A DNA stretch of 64,000 nucleotides, taken from NCBI GenBank assembly GCA_000174895.1, contig ACOK01000073.1:1-64000 (forward strand), given 5' to 3'. Positions within the stretch are counted from its first letter, which is position 1, and each line of letters begins with the position of its first letter. The notes beneath the pieces were generated by a model that made no database searches, had not been told where the DNA came from, and saw only the letters and a program-made list of their open reading frames with translations. The stretch comes from Ruminococcus flavefaciens FD-1 (GTDB lineage: Bacteria > Bacillota > Clostridia > Oscillospirales > Ruminococcaceae). Made by a program: the position numbers and the translations under genes. This document shows, one piece after another, positions 24,435-33,356 of the stretch.

Positions 24435-24665
24435 ATGGAAGACTGGAAGGACAGGCTGAAAGCTGAGTACGCTCAGACTAAGGAACGCTACGAGAAGCTG
24501 AAAGCCTATAACAACAAGAAGGAAGTTGAGTCCAATCTTATTGAAGTTACAATGAAGCAGGAAGACTACTACAACGGTCGGCTGATGAAAGAACAGCAGA
24601 GCGTCATGGGCGAGTATCTTCACATACTGGAGCTTCGTGCAGAGCTGGCTCACATCGAACTTTAA
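24435..24665 (+). CDS. crAss001_48-like small phage protein
   Basis: 76 residues from ATG 24435 behind GGAGGTGAGGAG. All-helical, charged: DWKDRLKAEYAQTKERYEKL, then QQSVMGEYLHILELR. The pattern resembles small phage proteins annotated as crAss001_48-related, whose function is unknown. Odd place for it, between minor capsid and scaffold genes, hence likely an inserted moron-type gene after the terminator. Confidence 0.55.
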   Translation: MEDWKDRLKAEYAQTKERYEKLKAYNNKKEVESNLIEVTMKQEDYYNGRLMKEQQSVMGEYLHILELRAELAHIEL

Positions 24666-24747
24666 TACCGCTTACAAGCATTTGCCAAGGACATAAATGT
24701 CCCTCGCAGTTGCTATTTTTATACCCTGATATAAGGAGGAACACACA

Positions 24748-25284
24748 ATGGCAGAAGATACAAACAACACTGCAAATGGGTCTGCTCCTGCGCCCTCTGA
24801 GGGCAGTGGCGCACCTGCTCCGAAAACCTACACCGAAGCAGAGTACAACGCTTTACAGAGCAGTCTCGACGCTGTGAACAAACAGCTTGCAGAAGCGAAC
24901 AACACTATCAAGTCCTACACCGACATGGATATCGATGGTATCAAGAAATCGGCGGAGGACTGGAAGCAGAAGGCTGAAAAGCTGGAAGCTGATCAGAAGG
25001 CACAGGACTACAGCAATAAGCTGGACAAGTTCGTGCAGGCTCAGGGGATGCGCAACGACATCTACGCTGCGCACCTTAAATCACAGCTTGCTGCTGCGGA
25101 GCTGAAATTTGACAAGGACGGTACTCTCATCGGCGGTGAGGACATCGTGAAGAAGCTGAAGGAAAGCTGCCCTGATGCTTTTGCCGATACTAAGCCCAAG
25201 CCCGAATTTGTCGGAAGCACTCCCGGCAGTACACCCAAATCACCCGATGACGACTATATCAGAAAAGTCATGGGACTTAAATGA
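24748..25284 (+). CDS. Capsid scaffold protein (GP20-like)
   Basis: 178 residues. Disordered Ala/Pro-rich N-terminus (1-28), a long coiled coil (about 30-100) and a C-terminal tail ending in DDDYIRKVMGLK. Fits phage minor structural protein GP20/scaffold proteins that guide coat assembly. It directly precedes the major capsid gene, the usual order, with AAGGAGG upstream. No protease is seen next to it, so the scaffold may leave the head without cleavage. Confidence 0.85.
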   Translation: MAEDTNNTANGSAPAPSEGSGAPAPKTYTEAEYNALQSSLDAVNKQLAEANNTIKSYTDMDIDGIKKSAEDWKQKAEKLEADQKAQDYSNKLDKFVQAQGMRNDIYAAHLKSQLAAAELKFDKDGTLIGGEDIVKKLKESCPDAFADTKPKPEFVGSTPGSTPKSPDDDYIRKVMGLK

Positions 25285-25299
25285 CAGGAGGAATAACTA

Positions 25300-26190
25300 A
25301 TGCCTAACAATTTTGCACTCATAAGCAAGTACGTTGCCCTGCTCGATGAGGTTTACAAGAAGTATTCCCTCACAGGTGACCTTGAAGCAGACGCTTCAAC
25401 TGTTCGCCAGGGCAATAACGCAAACGAGATCCTCGTACCCAAGATGGATATGGACGGTCTTGCTGATTACGACCGCACAACAGGCTATGCCGATGGCAGT
25501 GCAAGTCTCGAATGGGAAACCAAGGTATACAACTACGATCGTGGCAGACGCTTTACTGTTGACGCTATGGACGACGAGGAGACCGCAGGTCTGGCTTTCG
25601 GCAAACTGTCTTCGGAATTCATCCGCACTAAGGCAGTTCCCGAACTTGATGCATGGAGATTTGCAACATATGCTGGCAAGGCGGGCACTTCCAAGTCTGA
25701 GGCACTCAGCACAGGTGAAAATGTATGTGCTGCTATCACAACTGCAAACAACGCACTTGACGAAGCAGAGGTTGACGGTGAAGGAAGAATTCTCTATATC
25801 ACTCCTACTCTTCATAATGCTATCACATCCCTTGATACATACAAGAGCAAGGAGATGCTCAAGGGCTTCAGTAAGATCATAAAGGTGCCTCAGACACGTT
25901 TCTACAGTGCAATCTCGCTTCTCTCCGGCAGGGTCATCACAGAAGGCGGCACCAGCACTGATGAAACTATTGGTGGCTACACCAAGGCGGCCACAGGCAA
26001 AAACCTTAACTTCATGATAATTCAGCCTCGTGCTGTTCTCCAGTACACTAAGCACGCTGTAAACAAGATCATCACTCCCGAAGCTAACCAGAGTTCGGAT
26101 GCATGGATGTTCTTCTACCGTGCTTATGGTATCTCAGAGGCATACGACAACAAGGTCAAGGGCATCTATGCTTCTGTAAGCACCACATAA
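25300..26190 (+). CDS. Major capsid protein
   Basis: 296 residues, HK97-fold type without a long delta domain. Shows the features of the coat family following GP20 scaffolds: an N-terminal ADASTVRQGNNANEILVPKM segment, a central DRGRRFTVDAMDDEET, a P-domain around TKAVPELDAWRF, and the C-terminal AVLQYTKHAVNKIITPEANQ strand. Strong GGAGG before ATG 25300. Forms the head shell; expected to be among the most abundant late products. Confidence 0.9.
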   Translation: MPNNFALISKYVALLDEVYKKYSLTGDLEADASTVRQGNNANEILVPKMDMDGLADYDRTTGYADGSASLEWETKVYNYDRGRRFTVDAMDDEETAGLAFGKLSSEFIRTKAVPELDAWRFATYAGKAGTSKSEALSTGENVCAAITTANNALDEAEVDGEGRILYITPTLHNAITSLDTYKSKEMLKGFSKIIKVPQTRFYSAISLLSGRVITEGGTSTDETIGGYTKAATGKNLNFMIIQPRAVLQYTKHAVNKIITPEANQSSDAWMFFYRAYGISEAYDNKVKGIYASVSTT

Positions 26191-26203
26191 GGAGGTATCG
26201 GCG

Positions 26204-26311
26204 ATGAAAACGATCGGACTGGAATTTCCTGTTGCTAAGCCCGAAAAGGCTGAAAAAACAGATAAGAAGTCAGAGAAGCCCGAGGAAAAGAAAGCCGAAG
26301 GCAAGTCATGA
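26204..26311 (+). CDS. Short Lys/Glu-rich head protein
   Basis: 35 residues between the capsid gene and the head connector, with GGAGGT eight bases before ATG 26204. An N-terminal KTIGLEFPV strand and a Lys/Glu/Ala/Pro tail. Similar short charged ORFs after the coat gene are common in Clostridia phages. It overlaps the next gene by ATGA. Role unknown. Confidence 0.6.
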   Translation: MKTIGLEFPVAKPEKAEKTDKKSEKPEEKKAEGKS

Positions 26312-26730
26312 CATACGCTGACTACGGATACTACACCGGCGAATACGGCGGAAAAATGATTTCGGAGGCTGACTTTCCTGTTTACAGCGGTAAGGCCTCC
26401 GACCGTATCGCCGCTATGACATTCGGACGGCTCGATGATAGTGTTCCCGAAGAATACTCCGATAAAGTAAAGCGCTGCTGCTGCGAGCTTGCGGAATGTA
26501 TATTTATATATGCAGGCATTTCCGATGGCAGTGCTTTTGCGGGAGCAGGCAGTATAGCGTCAGAAACTAACGGCAAATACAGTGTCACCTTCAGGAGCGG
26601 TACCGAGCAGCTGTCAGCTGTTGCAGCTCAGCTTCACGGAGGCACTTCAGGACTTGAAGATATTTATGCTGATATCGTCCGCAGGCATCTTGGAAGAACA
26701 GGCCTGCTCTATCGGGGAGTTGATGATTAA
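26308..26730 (+). CDS. Head-tail connector protein
   Basis: 140 residues. Helical bundle pattern typical of Gp6/gp15-like adaptors: FPVYSGKASDRIAAMTFGRL, then SDKVKRCCCELAECIFIYAG, then a C-terminal DIYADIVRRHL. Expected to extend the portal ring after packaging. The CCC-containing helix is unusual but keeps its amphipathic pattern. Position directly after the major capsid gene supports the role. Confidence 0.75.
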   Translation: MTYADYGYYTGEYGGKMISEADFPVYSGKASDRIAAMTFGRLDDSVPEEYSDKVKRCCCELAECIFIYAGISDGSAFAGAGSIASETNGKYSVTFRSGTEQLSAVAAQLHGGTSGLEDIYADIVRRHLGRTGLLYRGVDD

Positions 26731-27077
26731 TGTTTACCAACAGAAACGGCTGCACGATCTATGAAAGGATCGTGCAGAACCGTACACCTGCTTATATACG
26801 GCATACAACCAGGGCAGTGTACTGGGAAGATACCAACTGTCAGGAAATAAGCAGCAGCCGTAGTCAGAATTCAGGAAACGACCGTGCCCCTGATAATAAA
26901 GCTTTTATTTCTATTCCTGCTGCTTCCATCGACTTCGTTCCGAAAACAGGTGACAGGATAGTGGGCGAGATAATCAGTGACGCTCAGCCACCGCCAACAG
27001 CAATGACGATCATGGCGGTTGATAACTTCTGCTACGGCTCCCCTGCTGTTCAGCACTGGGAGGTAAATGCAAAATGA
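26730..27077 (+). CDS. Head closure / DUF6751-like protein
   Basis: 115 residues, overlapping the preceding stop by one base and the next gene by four. Beta-rich: RAVYWEDTNC, FISIPAASIDFVPKTGDRIV, then AMTIMAVDNFCYGS and a final HWEVNAK. This strand pattern and the conserved DFVPKTGDRIV are those of small head-closure proteins (DUF6751/minor capsid group) that plug the connector. Family assignment is by pattern only. Confidence 0.7.
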   Translation: MFTNRNGCTIYERIVQNRTPAYIRHTTRAVYWEDTNCQEISSSRSQNSGNDRAPDNKAFISIPAASIDFVPKTGDRIVGEIISDAQPPPTAMTIMAVDNFCYGSPAVQHWEVNAK

Positions 27078-27433
27078 TGAGATTCACAGGAATTACCTTT
27101 GACCCGAATTTTCAGCAGAATACCGAAAAACAATTTATGATGGCACAGAAATGCATAGACAGTGAAGTGCTCAGGCATTCTGATCCATACATTCCGTTCC
27201 GTACAGGAACGATGAAGAAAAGCGGTATCTCAGGAACGGTCATCGGATCAGGTGTGGTAGAATATACCGCACCTTATGCAAAGCCTCAGTATTATCTGAA
27301 CCGAGGTCTCGGAAAAGAAGGCATGAACCGCAAAAACGGAACAAAAGGTCTGAGGGGACCTTACTTTTTTGAGCGCATGAAGGCCGACCACAAAAAAGAG
27401 ATCGAAAAGAAAGTAATGGAGAAATTCACATGA
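27074..27433 (+). CDS. Minor capsid / tail completion protein (Minor_capsid_2-like)
   Basis: 119 residues. Residues 30-85 contain CIDSEVLRHSDPYIPFRTGT, then YTAPYAKPQYYLNRG, the motif of Minor_capsid_2/HK97 gp10-type proteins at the head-tail joint. Ends in a basic helix. Overlaps its neighbours on both sides by four bases, so it is translated coupled within the connector block. Confidence 0.8.
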   Translation: MMRFTGITFDPNFQQNTEKQFMMAQKCIDSEVLRHSDPYIPFRTGTMKKSGISGTVIGSGVVEYTAPYAKPQYYLNRGLGKEGMNRKNGTKGLRGPYFFERMKADHKKEIEKKVMEKFT

Positions 27434-27849
27434 GAACAGTTACTGAAAGTATCAGGGACTACATCCTGCACTTCCCCGAGCTGAAAGACGGATGTCTCCT
27501 TGTTGACTTCCTGGGCGATAAGGCGGTGGAATACACGATAGAGCCTGTCCCCTGCGATCCTGTTGTAAAAAAGTATACCGACGGGAGCTGTATAAAGCAG
27601 TTCCTTTTCCTTTTTGCAAGCCGTGAATATTACAGCGAGGATGTAAACCTCTGTCTTGATAATCTCGGCTTTTACGAAAAGTTCGAGGAATGGATCGAGC
27701 ATCAGAACGACGATGAATGTCTTCCCGAACTTGACGGAGAGCGTGAGCCGATCAGCATTGAAGTGCTGACAAAAGGCTACGCTTTTTCCGCAGAAGCAGA
27801 TACCGCAAGGTATCAGATACAATTACGTTTATTATACGAGGAGGAATAA
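27430..27849 (+). CDS. Tail terminator-like protein
   Basis: 139 residues. N-terminal helix (TESIRDYILHFPEL), central strands (EYTIEPVPCDPVVKKYTDGS), then FLFLFASREYYSEDVNLCL and a C-terminal ARYQIQLRLLYEE strand. The fold pattern and position just before the tail tube gene fit tail terminator (minor capsid C-type) proteins that cap the tube at the head end. Confidence 0.75.
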   Translation: MRTVTESIRDYILHFPELKDGCLLVDFLGDKAVEYTIEPVPCDPVVKKYTDGSCIKQFLFLFASREYYSEDVNLCLDNLGFYEKFEEWIEHQNDDECLPELDGEREPISIEVLTKGYAFSAEADTARYQIQLRLLYEEE

Positions 27850-27852
27850 CCT

Positions 27853-28350
27853 ATGGCTAATAAGATAGTTGAAAGACACAAGATTCTCGCTTTCTACGGT
27901 GTTCCGGGTACAAATGATGCCGTTACCTACCACCGTATGAAGAAGTTCACGCAGTTCTCCCACAGCAAGAACCCCATCGAGTACAGCAGACAGTACGTTG
28001 ACGAGCCTTTCCAGCAGACAGATGTTGTAGGCTTTGCGCCGTCATACTCTTATGCTTTCGATAAGCATACAGACCTGCCTGTTCAGACTGATATGGTCAA
28101 TATCACTAACGAGGAGAAGCTGGGCGACGATGCTGTACGTACCATCATCCTTGTGGATACTACCACAGCTACAGGCACAACAAGTGTTACCGCTACTGCC
28201 TATAAGCGTGACTACTCTGTTATCCCCGGCACTGAGGGTGACAATATCAATATCTACACCTACTCAGGTGACCTCAAGGCAAGGGGCGAGCAGTCTCAGG
28301 TGACTGTATCCACTTCCGATGACTGGCAGACAATAACTATCAGTGAATAG
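27853..28350 (+). CDS. Major tail (tube) protein
   Basis: 165 residues. Beta-rich with TYHRMKKFTQFSHSKNPIEY, then YVDEPFQQTDVVGFAPSYSY, motifs of the tail tube family in Clostridia siphophages. It ends in a TAG directly followed by an in-frame 37-codon ATG frame. Strong expression is expected; the GGAGG site is at 27839-27844, just before ATG 27853. Confidence 0.85.
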   Translation: MANKIVERHKILAFYGVPGTNDAVTYHRMKKFTQFSHSKNPIEYSRQYVDEPFQQTDVVGFAPSYSYAFDKHTDLPVQTDMVNITNEEKLGDDAVRTIILVDTTTATGTTSVTATAYKRDYSVIPGTEGDNINIYTYSGDLKARGEQSQVTVSTSDDWQTITISE

Positions 28351-28464
28351 ATGAACGGAGCTGAGCCGGAGATGCTGAATCTGAACAAGGTTCAGCTATC
28401 CGACGTCACTCCAACAACAAATGATCTGACGGACGATGAGGAGTCCGAATCCGAGGAGGAATGA
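28351..28464 (+). CDS. 37-residue acidic ORF, or amber readthrough extension of the tail tube
   Basis: Begins with the ATG that immediately follows the tail tube TAG, in the same frame, and has no ribosome site of its own. It encodes 37 residues ending in DDEESESEEE. It may be a separate reinitiated peptide, or a C-terminal extension made by amber readthrough, or a once continuous protein split by a new stop codon. Acidic tails on tube proteins are unusual. Confidence 0.45.
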   Translation: MNGAEPEMLNLNKVQLSDVTPTTNDLTDDEESESEEE

Positions 28465-28468
28465 GCCT

Positions 28469-28867
28469 ATGAGCCTTAAATGGGAAATAAACGGTCTGAG
28501 TCTTGAGCTTGATCTTGACAATGCAGATAACATGGAACGCTATGAAAATGCCTTTGAACTTATGGCAAAGGAAGAAAACGAGATACCAAAGGACGGAAGA
28601 CAGTCCGAGCGGATAAGAGCTTACTGTCAGCTTTTCCACCACCTTTATGACCGTATTTTCGGTGATGGTACGTCCGATCAGATATTCAGTGGCATCCCCG
28701 ACAGCGTAAAGGCCTGCGACGAGATATACCTCAGCTTCCTTAACTTCGTACAGGAGCAAAGAGTATCTGCCGCCCAGGAGCGGGCAGAGTGGCGTGCTAA
28801 GTATTTCCCCAACCGGAAGCAGAGAAGAGCAGCTGAAAAAGCTGTAAAAAAGTCTGCTAAGAAATGA
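28469..28867 (+). CDS. Tail assembly chaperone-like protein (DUF6673-type)
   Basis: 132 residues from ATG 28469, preceded by GAGGAGG. N-terminal MSLKWEINGLSLELDLDNAD, a helical middle and a basic C-terminal RKQRRAAEKAVKK tail. Position between tail tube and tape measure genes, paired with Gp15, is that of tail chaperones. An A-AAA-AAG slippery heptamer lies at 28846-28852 but the -1 frame closes after two codons (see rejected list). Overlaps the next gene by four bases. Confidence 0.65.
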   Translation: MSLKWEINGLSLELDLDNADNMERYENAFELMAKEENEIPKDGRQSERIRAYCQLFHHLYDRIFGDGTSDQIFSGIPDSVKACDEIYLSFLNFVQEQRVSAAQERAEWRAKYFPNRKQRRAAEKAVKKSAKK

Positions 28868-29445
28868 TAAACGCACTGTATGAGCATTTCCCTGAGACGG
28901 TCATGATAAATGGAAAAGAATACCAGGTTCTGACTGATTTCAGGGACTGGCTCAGGTTTGCTGATATGCTGGAGGATAAAGACATCCCGGACCGTGAAAA
29001 GCTGTTCATGATGTCACAGTGGCTGGAGGATGCCCCAGCTGTTATCAGTAAAGAAGTAGTAACAGCATTGTGCAGATTCTATCGTGCAAACGAACTTGAA
29101 CAGGATATTCCGGAAGACGTGGACGGTGGCACCGATGAGATCCGCCGTCCTCCTGTTATAAGCTGGAAGATAGATGCAAAATATATCATCGGCGACTTCC
29201 TGCGGTATTACAGAATAGACCTGCTGACAGCAGAAATGCACTGGTGGAAGTTCAGAACGCTTCTTTCGGCTCTGCCCGATGAATCGCAGATGATGAAGCG
29301 CATTGCTTACCGAAGCGCCGACCTGAGCCTGATAAAGAATGAAGCCGAGCGAAAACGCATCATGCGTATGCAGCAGCTCTATGCTCTGCCGTTCGAGCTG
29401 GACGATGAGGACATCGGTGCTGTTTTCGCAGGAGGTGTGATGTGA
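28864..29445 (+). CDS. Gp15-family tail assembly protein
   Basis: 193 residues matching the bacteriophage Gp15 family: MINALYEHFPETVMINGKEY, then DFRDWLRFADML, then SWKIDAKYIIGDFLRYYRID, then LTAEMHWWKFRTLLSALPD. Likely the second tail chaperone that folds or coats the tape measure before tube polymerisation. The stop overlaps the start of the zinc-ribbon gene (ATG TGA/GTG). Confidence 0.9.
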   Translation: MINALYEHFPETVMINGKEYQVLTDFRDWLRFADMLEDKDIPDREKLFMMSQWLEDAPAVISKEVVTALCRFYRANELEQDIPEDVDGGTDEIRRPPVISWKIDAKYIIGDFLRYYRIDLLTAEMHWWKFRTLLSALPDESQMMKRIAYRSADLSLIKNEAERKRIMRMQQLYALPFELDDEDIGAVFAGGVM

Positions 29446-29618
29446 AGAAACTTTCCATGCCGCCTATTGAAAGAAAATGGGTAAAATGCCCGTACTGCGG
29501 CGCAAAAGTAATGCTGTACGACAATACAGCACAGTGCAGAGGAGTATTTATAAAATGCTCCCGTGGCTGCAAAAAAGAATTTGAAATAAAAATAATCGAA
29601 GGAAAACAAGTGCATTGA
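29442..29618 (+). CDS. Com-like zinc-ribbon protein
   Basis: 58 residues, GTG start overlapping the Gp15 stop, with GCAGGAGG upstream. The pattern KWVKCPYCGAKVMLYDNTAQ, then a Cys, FIKCSRGCKKEFEIKI, matches the small zinc ribbons related to phage Mu Com (a translational activator of Mom). Here no methyl- or modification-enzyme gene follows, so its target is unknown; it might regulate the tape measure mRNA directly downstream. Too short for common gene callers. Confidence 0.75.
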   Translation: MKKLSMPPIERKWVKCPYCGAKVMLYDNTAQCRGVFIKCSRGCKKEFEIKIIEGKQVH

Positions 29619-29660
29619 GCCGATGAGCCGCACATTCCGAACATCAAGGAGGGATAGTGC

Positions 29661-32600
29661 GTGTTCGACGGTACACTGAAATTTGATACTGCCATAGATC
29701 AGACAGGCTTCAAGCTGGGGCTTTCGGGTCTCGGCGGCATTGCTAAAACGGGAATGAGCGTAGTCACTAAGGCTGTCACTGCGGCTTCGGGTGCAGTTTC
29801 GGCTCTTGGTGGGTATGCAGTCAATGTAGGTAAAGAATTTGAAGCGAGTATGTCGCAAGTAGGTGCAACTCTCGGTCTCTCAGTAGAAGATATTGCTAAT
29901 AATGCCGAGGTCACAATAGGCGGTACTGTCACAAGAGCGGGCGATGCAATCGATAAACTGACAGCAAAAGCTGAGGAAATGGGTGCTAAAACCTCGTTTT
30001 CTGCTTCACAAGCCGCTGAAGGACTTAATATCCTTGCAATGTCGGGCTATGGTGTAGATGAAGCTATATCCATCATAAACAGCACTCTCGACCTTGCTGC
30101 CGCAGGTGGAATAAATCTTGCCGAATCCGCTTCATACATTACCGGCTCGATGAAAGGTTTTGCAAGTGAGGCTTCAAACTTTGCAGATGAGACGGAAGCC
30201 TCCGCATACTATGCTGACCTTATGGCTAAGGGTGCAACAATGGCAGCAACCGATGTTAATAACCTCGGTATCGCAATGTCAGGTGCTGCTGCTATTGCTG
30301 ACAGCTACAAGCAGAATTCCACAGAAACCGCAGTTGCACTCCTAAGACTTGCTGAACAGGGTGAAACAGGCTCAGCCGCCGCTACAGCTCTTTCTGCGGC
30401 TATGAAAGACCTGTACTCACCAACAAGCACGGCTAAAAAAGCACTTGAATCGCTGGGAGTCAGTGCATACACGGCAAGCGGTGAAGCTAAAGACTTCAAT
30501 GAGGTAGTCGGTGATCTTGATAAAGCTCTTTCAAATCTGACAGCAGAGGATAGAGCAAGTATGGAAGATGCTATCTTCGGTATTCAGGGAAAAGCGGCAT
30601 TTGATAAAATGATTGTCTCTACCGAAGATAAAGTGCAGAGCTTTTATGACGGGTTATCCGAAGCAAGCGGGAGCGCCGCAACTCAAGCACAGACAATGCT
30701 TGACAACCTTGAGGGCGATCTTACTATAATGAATTCCGCTGCTGAGGGATTTGGAATAAGCATTTACAAGGCTCTCAATGATCCTCTTCGTGATCTTGTA
30801 CAAACAGGAACAGAATATATCGGTCAACTTACATCCGCTTTCAAAGAAGGCGGTTTCGAGGGACTTGCCGATGCTTTCGGCGACGTTCTCGGTCAGGCTG
30901 TAACAAAAATAACAGAATATATCCCTGCAATTGCAGAAATGGGCGCCTCTGTGATAACCGAATTTGTCAGCGGTATCATGGATAACATCAGTACTGTATC
31001 GGGTGCAGCTTCACAAATACTTCTTACCATCACTGACACCGCTGTGCAGGTAATACCTCAATTCCTCATCGCAGGCACTGAGATGATCGGCACTCTGGCT
31101 CAGGGGCTGGCAAACGCAGCACCTCAGCTTCTGGATTCCGCCGCTGATGGAATTAAGCAGCTTGTGGAGGGATTCGCTGAAAATCTGCCTCTTATCATTA
31201 ACGCAGGCGCAGACATTTTTTCTGCATTTGCTGACGCTCTGAGCGAACATCTTCCCGAACTTGTGACCGTTGCTCTGAACGCAGTTCAGCTTATTGCAGA
31301 TTCGCTCATTGCCAACCTTCCAGAACTGCTCAGCGCCGCTCTGACCATCATACAGGCATTGGCGCAGGCGGTTCTCGACAACATCCCTCTGCTCATAGAG
31401 ATAGCTGTACAGCTTGTGGATGAGCTCGTAGACTTTCTCATCAGCAGTATACCTGTGATTCTGAATGCAGCTGTAAAGCTGTTCATGGGACTTGTCAATG
31501 CACTGCCGCAGATAATATCCGCACTGCAAAAAGAATTTCCGAAACTGCTCAAAGCGGTTCTTGGAATGTTCCCACAGATCTCACAGGCGATCACTCAGGC
31601 AATGCCGGCAATTATCACCGCTGTCACAGAAACATTGCCGATAATCATAGACGCTGTTGCACTCGCTCTCCCTGATATCATTACAGGCATTATCGATGCA
31701 CTTTCTTCATCGGGCGGTCAGCTTCTTGAAGCGTCGGTACAGCTGTTCTCGGCTCTTGTGGATGCGCTCCCTGTTATTCTTGAAGCGCTCATTGAACAGC
31801 TTCCTATGATTATAGGTGCGGTGATCACAGTTCTTGGAGAAGCTGCTCCCGAACTTGCAAAGGCATCGCTGACACTGTTCATGGAGATAGTAAAGGCTAT
31901 CCCTCAGATTATAGCAGAAGTTGTCAAGGGAATTGCACAGCTTGGCACTGCGGCAGCTGAAGGAATAGGAAATATTCTCGGCGATGGTCTGAAGATCATT
32001 GTCGGATGGTTCGCTGATACTCTTAATACGGCAAAACAGGGCGCTGTTGACATCGTCAGCGGTGTAATGGAGTTCATGAATGAGCTCCCCGGGAAGATAG
32101 GCGATATGCTTGGTAAGGCACTGGGAAATATTGCAAAATGGTGCATTGAAGCTCCTGACAAGGCAAAAGACGCAGCAAGTCGTTTCCTCGACAATGTAAA
32201 AGCCTTCTTCTCTCAGCTCCCCGACAGGATAAGAGAATTCCTTGATAAGGCGCTGGACAAGGTCACAGAATGGGCAAGGAATCTGACCGAAAAGGGCAGG
32301 AATGCTGCAAGAGACCTTGTTAATGCTGTTGTGAACGGCATCACATCACTGCCGCAGAAGATGGCTGATGCAGGAAGAAATCTTGTGCAGGGGCTCTGGA
32401 ATGGCATCACAGGAGCAGGATCATGGCTGAGAGACAGGATATCTGACTTCGGTCAGGGTATCATTAACGGCTTCAAATCCGCTTTTGGTATAGCATCGCC
32501 GTCAAAGGTGATGAGAGACCAGGTCGGTAAATATATCGCTCAGGGTGTTGGAGTAGGCTTCACGAATGAGATACCTGATATTGCAAGAGAGGCTGTAAGC

Positions 32601-33356
32601 GCTTTTGAAGATATAAAGCTGACTGCTCCGGAACTCGATGTTCCCGAACTAAAAATCGACACTCCTGTTATCGAAGCTCCTGAGCTTGCAATAGAAACTC
32701 CGGTCATTGAAGCGCCGGAACTTGAAATCGATGTTCCCGACATAAATGTCGGTGACAATATCAGTCTTCCTGATCTCAACACGGATATCCCTGCAATACA
32801 GCTTGAAGTGCCTGAGATAAGCGTTCCTGAGCTTAATGTATCAACTCCCGATATTAGCGCTCCGGAACTGGAAGTACCTGAGATAGATATCCCCGAGTTA
32901 AGCATAGATAGTCCTGAAATACCGGAGCCCGAGACACCGCAGTTCTCCATCCCTGAGATCGAATCACCTGAGATCAGACTTGAAACTCCCGAGATAGATG
33001 TTCCCGAACTGAGAATAAAAGCTGAAGAACCAGACATCACTATTGAAAACGAAATACACAGCGCCCCACGAATAGACGAATCTGCTTTCAGTGCACTGCG
33101 AGATCAGAGTATCGATATCAGCGCTTCGTTTGCGCAGCCTGCCGCATCCTCTGAGGTCGTTAATAACAGCTTCACATATAACAATACCCCCGAAAACAGA
33201 AACGCTCCTGAGAGTTCTCAGGAAATTGTGCTGAACGCTCAGTTTACAGTCGGTGAAGAAATCGTCGCAGAAGGAGTACAGCGCATCATCATTAACGAAA
33301 CTGACAAGCAGCAGGGCATTACAGTCAAGCTGAAAAAGAGAGGTGTTACAACATGA
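29661..33356 (+). CDS. Tail tape measure protein with PEL-repeat tail
   Basis: 1231 residues from GTG 29661 (GGAGGG upstream). The first 350 residues are a TP901-type tape measure core (KTSFSASQAAEGLNILAMSG, then NLGIAMSGAAAIADSYKQNS). Residues 385-760 are hydrophobic helical repeats likely to cross membranes during DNA entry. Residues about 850-960 carry GIASPSKVMRDQVGKYIAQG, typical of tape measure ends. Residues 985-1123 are an unusual run of PEL/PEI-x-I/V segments, then a basic end. It sets tail length; by the ~1.5 A per residue rule this would be a tail of roughly 180 nm. That length is inferred. Confidence 0.93.
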   Translation: MFDGTLKFDTAIDQTGFKLGLSGLGGIAKTGMSVVTKAVTAASGAVSALGGYAVNVGKEFEASMSQVGATLGLSVEDIANNAEVTIGGTVTRAGDAIDKLTAKAEEMGAKTSFSASQAAEGLNILAMSGYGVDEAISIINSTLDLAAAGGINLAESASYITGSMKGFASEASNFADETEASAYYADLMAKGATMAATDVNNLGIAMSGAAAIADSYKQNSTETAVALLRLAEQGETGSAAATALSAAMKDLYSPTSTAKKALESLGVSAYTASGEAKDFNEVVGDLDKALSNLTAEDRASMEDAIFGIQGKAAFDKMIVSTEDKVQSFYDGLSEASGSAATQAQTMLDNLEGDLTIMNSAAEGFGISIYKALNDPLRDLVQTGTEYIGQLTSAFKEGGFEGLADAFGDVLGQAVTKITEYIPAIAEMGASVITEFVSGIMDNISTVSGAASQILLTITDTAVQVIPQFLIAGTEMIGTLAQGLANAAPQLLDSAADGIKQLVEGFAENLPLIINAGADIFSAFADALSEHLPELVTVALNAVQLIADSLIANLPELLSAALTIIQALAQAVLDNIPLLIEIAVQLVDELVDFLISSIPVILNAAVKLFMGLVNALPQIISALQKEFPKLLKAVLGMFPQISQAITQAMPAIITAVTETLPIIIDAVALALPDIITGIIDALSSSGGQLLEASVQLFSALVDALPVILEALIEQLPMIIGAVITVLGEAAPELAKASLTLFMEIVKAIPQIIAEVVKGIAQLGTAAAEGIGNILGDGLKIIVGWFADTLNTAKQGAVDIVSGVMEFMNELPGKIGDMLGKALGNIAKWCIEAPDKAKDAASRFLDNVKAFFSQLPDRIREFLDKALDKVTEWARNLTEKGRNAARDLVNAVVNGITSLPQKMADAGRNLVQGLWNGITGAGSWLRDRISDFGQGIINGFKSAFGIASPSKVMRDQVGKYIAQGVGVGFTNEIPDIAREAVSAFEDIKLTAPELDVPELKIDTPVIEAPELAIETPVIEAPELEIDVPDINVGDNISLPDLNTDIPAIQLEVPEISVPELNVSTPDISAPELEVPEIDIPELSIDSPEIPEPETPQFSIPEIESPEIRLETPEIDVPELRIKAEEPDITIENEIHSAPRIDESAFSALRDQSIDISASFAQPAASSEVVNNSFTYNNTPENRNAPESSQEIVLNAQFTVGEEIVAEGVQRIIINETDKQQGITVKLKKRGVTT

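Noticed and set aside
28846-28852. A-AAA-AAG heptamer as a programmed -1 frameshift between tail chaperone genes
   Set aside because: The -1 frame meets TAA after two codons, before the Gp15 start, so no fusion protein results.
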